Origin: Leifsonia sp. Leaf264
Lineage (GTDB): Bacteria > Actinomycetota > Actinomycetes > Actinomycetales > Microbacteriaceae
Direction: 5' to 3'
Length of the DNA stretch: 64,000 bases
Assembly (NCBI RefSeq): GCF_001422325.1
Contig: NZ_LMMR01000001.1
Location: 931,256 to 995,255 of the forward strand
Shown here one piece after another: positions 61,320 through 64,000 of this stretch; the stretch's first letter is position 1, and each line of letters opens with the position of its first letter. Position numbers and translations under genes: made by a program. The notes below the pieces were generated by a model. That model was given only the letters and a program-made list of their open reading frames with translations, was not told the origin of the DNA and did no database searches.

Positions 61320-61865
61320 TCAGGTCGCGGTCGTGTCTGTGAGGGTCGCTCCGTCGTCGGGTCTGGCTGAATGGTCGCTGTGGCCGTGGGTTCGTCGCGC
61401 TTCCTTCATCTCCGCCTCGAAGAGGTGCCGGCGGCCGCCCACGAGTTCGTCACGTGCCTTGCGCTCGAGAGCTCGGAACATCGCAAAGTAGTCGTCGTCG
61501 TACTCCTCGACGATCTGGAAGGTCCAACGCCCGGCGAGCACGTTGCGTCCGCTCAGTTCGTTCGTGATCTGGTCGGCGAGCTCGCCGTGGCCGGCCGCCT
61601 CGAGCATTCTTGCTGCCTCACCGAGAGTGAGGTCGGATTGCCCCGTGAGCCGATGAAAGGCGTAGAGGTGACCCCGAGCATCCTCCGCGATCTCGAACGC
61701 CTCGGACAGTTTGCCCAGCGCCTCCACCGTCGCATCCGAAGTTCCGGGCGGGCGGATGTGCGCGTCGTCCGGATTGTCGTCGATCGCATCCGACATCCGA
61801 TCTTCGGCCTGTGGAGCATCCGCCTGGCCGGGTTCGGTGCGGCCAGAGTCGTCGTCAGTTGTCAT
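61320..61865 (-). CDS. Conserved hypothetical protein of actinobacteria
   Basis: The 181-residue protein has an acidic disordered N-terminus, then a conserved helical core (ATVEALGKLSEAFEIAEDARGHLYAFHRLTGQSDLTLGEAARMLEAAGH and GRNVLAGRWTFQIVEEYDDDYF). I recognise this core as widespread in high-GC actinobacteria without assigned function. Start at ATG 61865; a second ATG (DRMSDAIDD) lies 23 codons in. Confidence 0.75.
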   Translation of the reverse strand: MTTDDDSGRTEPGQADAPQAEDRMSDAIDDNPDDAHIRPPGTSDATVEALGKLSEAFEIAEDARGHLYAFHRLTGQSDLTLGEAARMLEAAGHGELADQITNELSGRNVLAGRWTFQIVEEYDDDYFAMFRALERKARDELVGGRRHLFEAEMKEARRTHGHSDHSARPDDGATLTDTTAT

Positions 61866-62036
61866 CCTGCAACCGTGTCTGGCTGAACCCATGCCGTCAA
61901 CGGGTTGCTCACACCAGCCAGGCGATTTCGAACGGGCGAGATCTACCTCTCCCGTCGCGCATCGTCAAGCCGGTACCCATCCGGCACTCCCTCCCCCATG
62001 CTGGATGCAGCGAACGAGACAGTCGAGGAGGACCAC

Positions 62037-62255
62037 ATGTCAGATGCCACGGATTCCGAGGGAGATGCTGTCTCTCAAACGGCTGAATCAGCGGAGCAGG
62101 CTCCCGACGCCACGGTGCCGGACGAAGAGGTGCTCGAAGAGCCGAGCACAGAGAACGAGCCCGGGGAAGAACCACGGGCTACGAAACCCGACGACGCTGA
62201 ACCTGATCACGAGGCCATCGGCATCGGTGTCATCGACGGTCCGCCGACGCCCTGA
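62037..62255 (+). CDS. Small acidic protein
   Basis: The 72-residue, strongly acidic protein (many Glu, Asp, Pro) ends in HEAIGIGVIDGPPTP, a tail I associate with a small Microbacteriaceae family. GAGGAGG precedes the ATG. Probably unfolded; no function known. Confidence 0.68.
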   Translation: MSDATDSEGDAVSQTAESAEQAPDATVPDEEVLEEPSTENEPGEEPRATKPDDAEPDHEAIGIGVIDGPPTP

Positions 62256-62356
62256 GACCGTACGTGAACGGATGACGGGACGGGAGCTGCCCTTCACGCG
62301 CCTGTGCGACCGACCGCGCTGTTGATTTTGTCTGCTCCCTTCGCAAGTATTCGCAC

Positions 62357-62746
62357 ATGAGTGACAAGTCCGATAGCGAGCAGATCGACGACATCATCGC
62401 GCAACAGACCGGCTGGAAACACGACGTGCTCGTCGCGCTGCGCGCTGCGATCATGGCCGCCGACCCGGCCGCCGTCGAGGTGGTCAAGTACAAGAAACCC
62501 TCCAAGCCGGAGGGAGTTGCGTTCTGGACGCATGGCGGAGACGTCTGCTTCGCCGACGTGCTCAAGAGCGCTGTCAGGCTGACATTCGCGCGGGGCGCCC
62601 GCATGAAGAGCAACGATCTCTTCAATACCCGACTGGACAGCAAAGTCGTCCGTTCAATCGACTACTTCGATGGCGACCACGTGGACGAAGCGGCTGTCAA
62701 GGCGCTCGTGGCTGAGGCCGTGCAACTCAACGTCGCAACGAGATGA
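62357..62746 (+). CDS. DUF1801 protein (YdhG-like)
   Basis: The 129-residue protein fits DUF1801: QQTGWKHDVLVALRAAIMAADPAAVEVVKYKKPSKPEGVAFWTHGGDVCFADVLKSAVRLTFARGA. The fold is SCP2-independent YdhG/Frataxin-like; iron-chaperone claims exist for distant relatives only. No Shine-Dalgarno is visible, so the mRNA may be leaderless. Confidence 0.82.
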   Translation: MSDKSDSEQIDDIIAQQTGWKHDVLVALRAAIMAADPAAVEVVKYKKPSKPEGVAFWTHGGDVCFADVLKSAVRLTFARGARMKSNDLFNTRLDSKVVRSIDYFDGDHVDEAAVKALVAEAVQLNVATR

Positions 62747-62809
62747 CATTCGCCACGAAGACCGAGCCCGTACATCAGGGCGAGCATCCGACTCGCACGA
62801 CGTGGATGG

Positions 62810-64000
62810 TCAGTAACTCCGGCCGACGATCGCCATCAGGTCGGACTCCGAGCCTCCACTGCCCGGCACTGTTCCTTCCCGGGTCTGCAGGCAGCGGACA
62901 CTGACAGCCTCGCGGTTGAGTGCGTCCTCGCCTTCCTCTCCGAGTTGCGCCCATGGGATTCGCGCGAATCCTGACCGGGCGGCGTCGAGAGCCTCTGCCA
63001 CGGACGCAGCCTCCACTGTGCGGTCCATCAGTCTCTGGCGGGCGGTCGCGATCATCTCAGCGTGCATGCTCTCGAGCAGAGCGACAACGGTAGTGCTGAT
63101 CGCGTCGAGCGTGACCGCTTCCTTGGTGCCCCTGTCGCGCCGCACGATCGTCGCTCGGCCCGATTCGAGATCGCGGGGACCGACCTCCAGACGCACCGGG
63201 ACGCCCTTGAGTTCCCACTCCGTGGCACGCCGGCCGAAGCCCTGCGTCGTCCGATCGTCGAGCCGGGCTCGCACTCCTGCCGTCTTCAGTTCGTGGACGA
63301 GCGAGGACGCCGTAGTCATGGTGCGCTCATCGTCCTTCACCGCGAGGACGACGACCTGCACCGGCGCGACACGGGGCGGGATGCGGATTCCCCGGTCATC
63401 ACCGTGGGCCATGATCAGCCCACCGACCATCCGCGTGCTGGAGCCCCATGACGTCGTCCAGCACGTCTCGACCTGCCCCGAGCTGTCGGCGAAGGTGATG
63501 TCGAATGCCTTCGCGAAGTTCTGCCCCAACTCGTGACTGGTGGCCATCTGGAGCGCCTTGCCATCGCCCATCATGGCTTCGCAGGTCATCGTGTTGATCG
63601 CCCCCGCGAACCGCTCGCGCGGGGATTTGACGCCGACGAGTACGGGAATCGCGAGAACGTTCTGCAAGAAATCGCGATACACGTCCAGGTGGATGCGCAG
63701 CGCGTAAGCGTTCGCGTCCTCGCGGGTGGCATGCGCGGTGTGGCCCTCCTGCCAGAGGAACTCCGACGTCCGCAGGAACAGGCGCGGCCGCATCTCCCAC
63801 CGCACGACATTCGCCCACTGGTTCAACAGCATGGGCAGATCTCGATGCGACTGGATCCACTTGGACATCAACTCGCCGAACACGGTCTCGCTCGTCGGCC
63901 TGACGACGACCGGCTCAGACAACTCCTTACCACCCGCGTGCGTGACTACGGCAAGTTCGGGGCTGAAACCCTCGACATGCTGCGCCTCCCGTTCCAGGTA
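62810..64000 (-). CDS. proS: Prolyl-tRNA synthetase, archaeal/eukaryal-type (ProS type 3), 5' end cut off by window
   Basis: About 396 C-terminal residues are present and the frame runs to the edge. Class II motifs are clear: VVRPTSETVFGELMSKWIQSHRDLP, LFLRTSEFLWQEGHTAHAT (motif 2), HGDDRGIRIPPRVAPVQVVVLAV and an anticodon-binding domain, ending in GRSY. There is no editing (INS) insertion between motifs 2 and 3, unlike the bacterial type 1 enzyme. The C-terminal zinc-binding region is reduced to one cysteine (VRCLQ). It charges tRNA-Pro. Whether it is the sole copy or an extra one cannot be told here. Confidence 0.9.
   Translation of the reverse strand, partial: YLEREAQHVEGFSPELAVVTHAGGKELSEPVVVRPTSETVFGELMSKWIQSHRDLPMLLNQWANVVRWEMRPRLFLRTSEFLWQEGHTAHATREDANAYALRIHLDVYRDFLQNVLAIPVLVGVKSPRERFAGAINTMTCEAMMGDGKALQMATSHELGQNFAKAFDITFADSSGQVETCWTTSWGSSTRMVGGLIMAHGDDRGIRIPPRVAPVQVVVLAVKDDERTMTTASSLVHELKTAGVRARLDDRTTQGFGRRATEWELKGVPVRLEVGPRDLESGRATIVRRDRGTKEAVTLDAISTTVVALLESMHAEMIATARQRLMDRTVEAASVAEALDAARSGFARIPWAQLGEEGEDALNREAVSVRCLQTREGTVPGSGGSESDLMAIVGRSY

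Overview
The window is high-GC DNA with actinobacterial features: GTG starts, probable leaderless genes, lipoprotein signals, a LAxTG surface protein, a PcaDC (PcaL) fusion, an ArsR repressor of the CmtR type, and small acidic or DUF7882-like proteins that I associate with Microbacteriaceae. I infer a soil- or plant-associated member of that family. No rRNA, tRNA, CRISPR array, insertion sequence or prophage was seen. Most of the window is catabolic and accessory gene content.

Region 1 (1-20.6 kb) is a large aromatic-type catabolic island. On the minus strand hpaD-hpaH-hpaI (homoprotocatechuate-type meta cleavage, hydratase, aldolase) run into an RraA-like aldolase, a GntR regulator and prpD. 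A divergent LysR regulator (5626-6552) sits at the head. A second minus-strand run (16378 down to 7314) has nine genes: dienelactone hydrolase, FAD monooxygenase, SnoaL-like protein, FAH-family hydrolase, RidA, a CUT2 ABC transporter and a DUF3500 protein. An amidohydrolase-superfamily gene with altered metal ligands is divergent from it. A gabD-type succinate-semialdehyde dehydrogenase plus a siderophore-interacting flavoprotein follow, then arr. The hpaD and gabD promoters align without gaps over about 70 bp and share a LysR box, an activation site and matching -35/-10 positions, so they probably form one regulon in which GabD oxidises the succinate semialdehyde made by HpaI. A separate 14-bp element links the GntR gene at 6591 to the amidohydrolase/hydrolase promoters.

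Region 2 (20.6-31.2 kb) is a LacI-controlled glycan locus: CUT1 lipoprotein and two permeases (no ATPase, so presumably shared), a GH78 alpha-L-rhamnosidase, an aldo/keto reductase, a GH43-like enzyme and an MFS transporter, with a decayed alpha/beta-hydrolase tail. Region 3 (31.2-40.9 kb) holds AraC and TetR regulators with well-defined operators, an SDR, GrpB, a DHA2 efflux pump with three operator palindromes, and a 1073-residue parallel beta-helix wall protein with a sortase-E-type LASTG signal.

Region 4 (40.9-49.4 kb) is a complete, tightly overlapping pobA-pcaHGB-pcaL-pcaIJF operon that takes 4-hydroxybenzoate through the beta-ketoadipate pathway to succinyl-CoA and acetyl-CoA, headed by an IclR regulator and a 17-bp palindrome. 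Region 5 (49.4-64 kb) is mixed housekeeping and accessory content: an S4 protein, MmcQ, an esterase, a diguanylate cyclase with an I-site, a methyltransferase, a CPBP protease, an APC transporter, a GT2 enzyme, a CmtR-like repressor with a cation exporter, small conserved proteins, and the 5'-truncated end of an archaeal/eukaryal-type (type 3) prolyl-tRNA synthetase.
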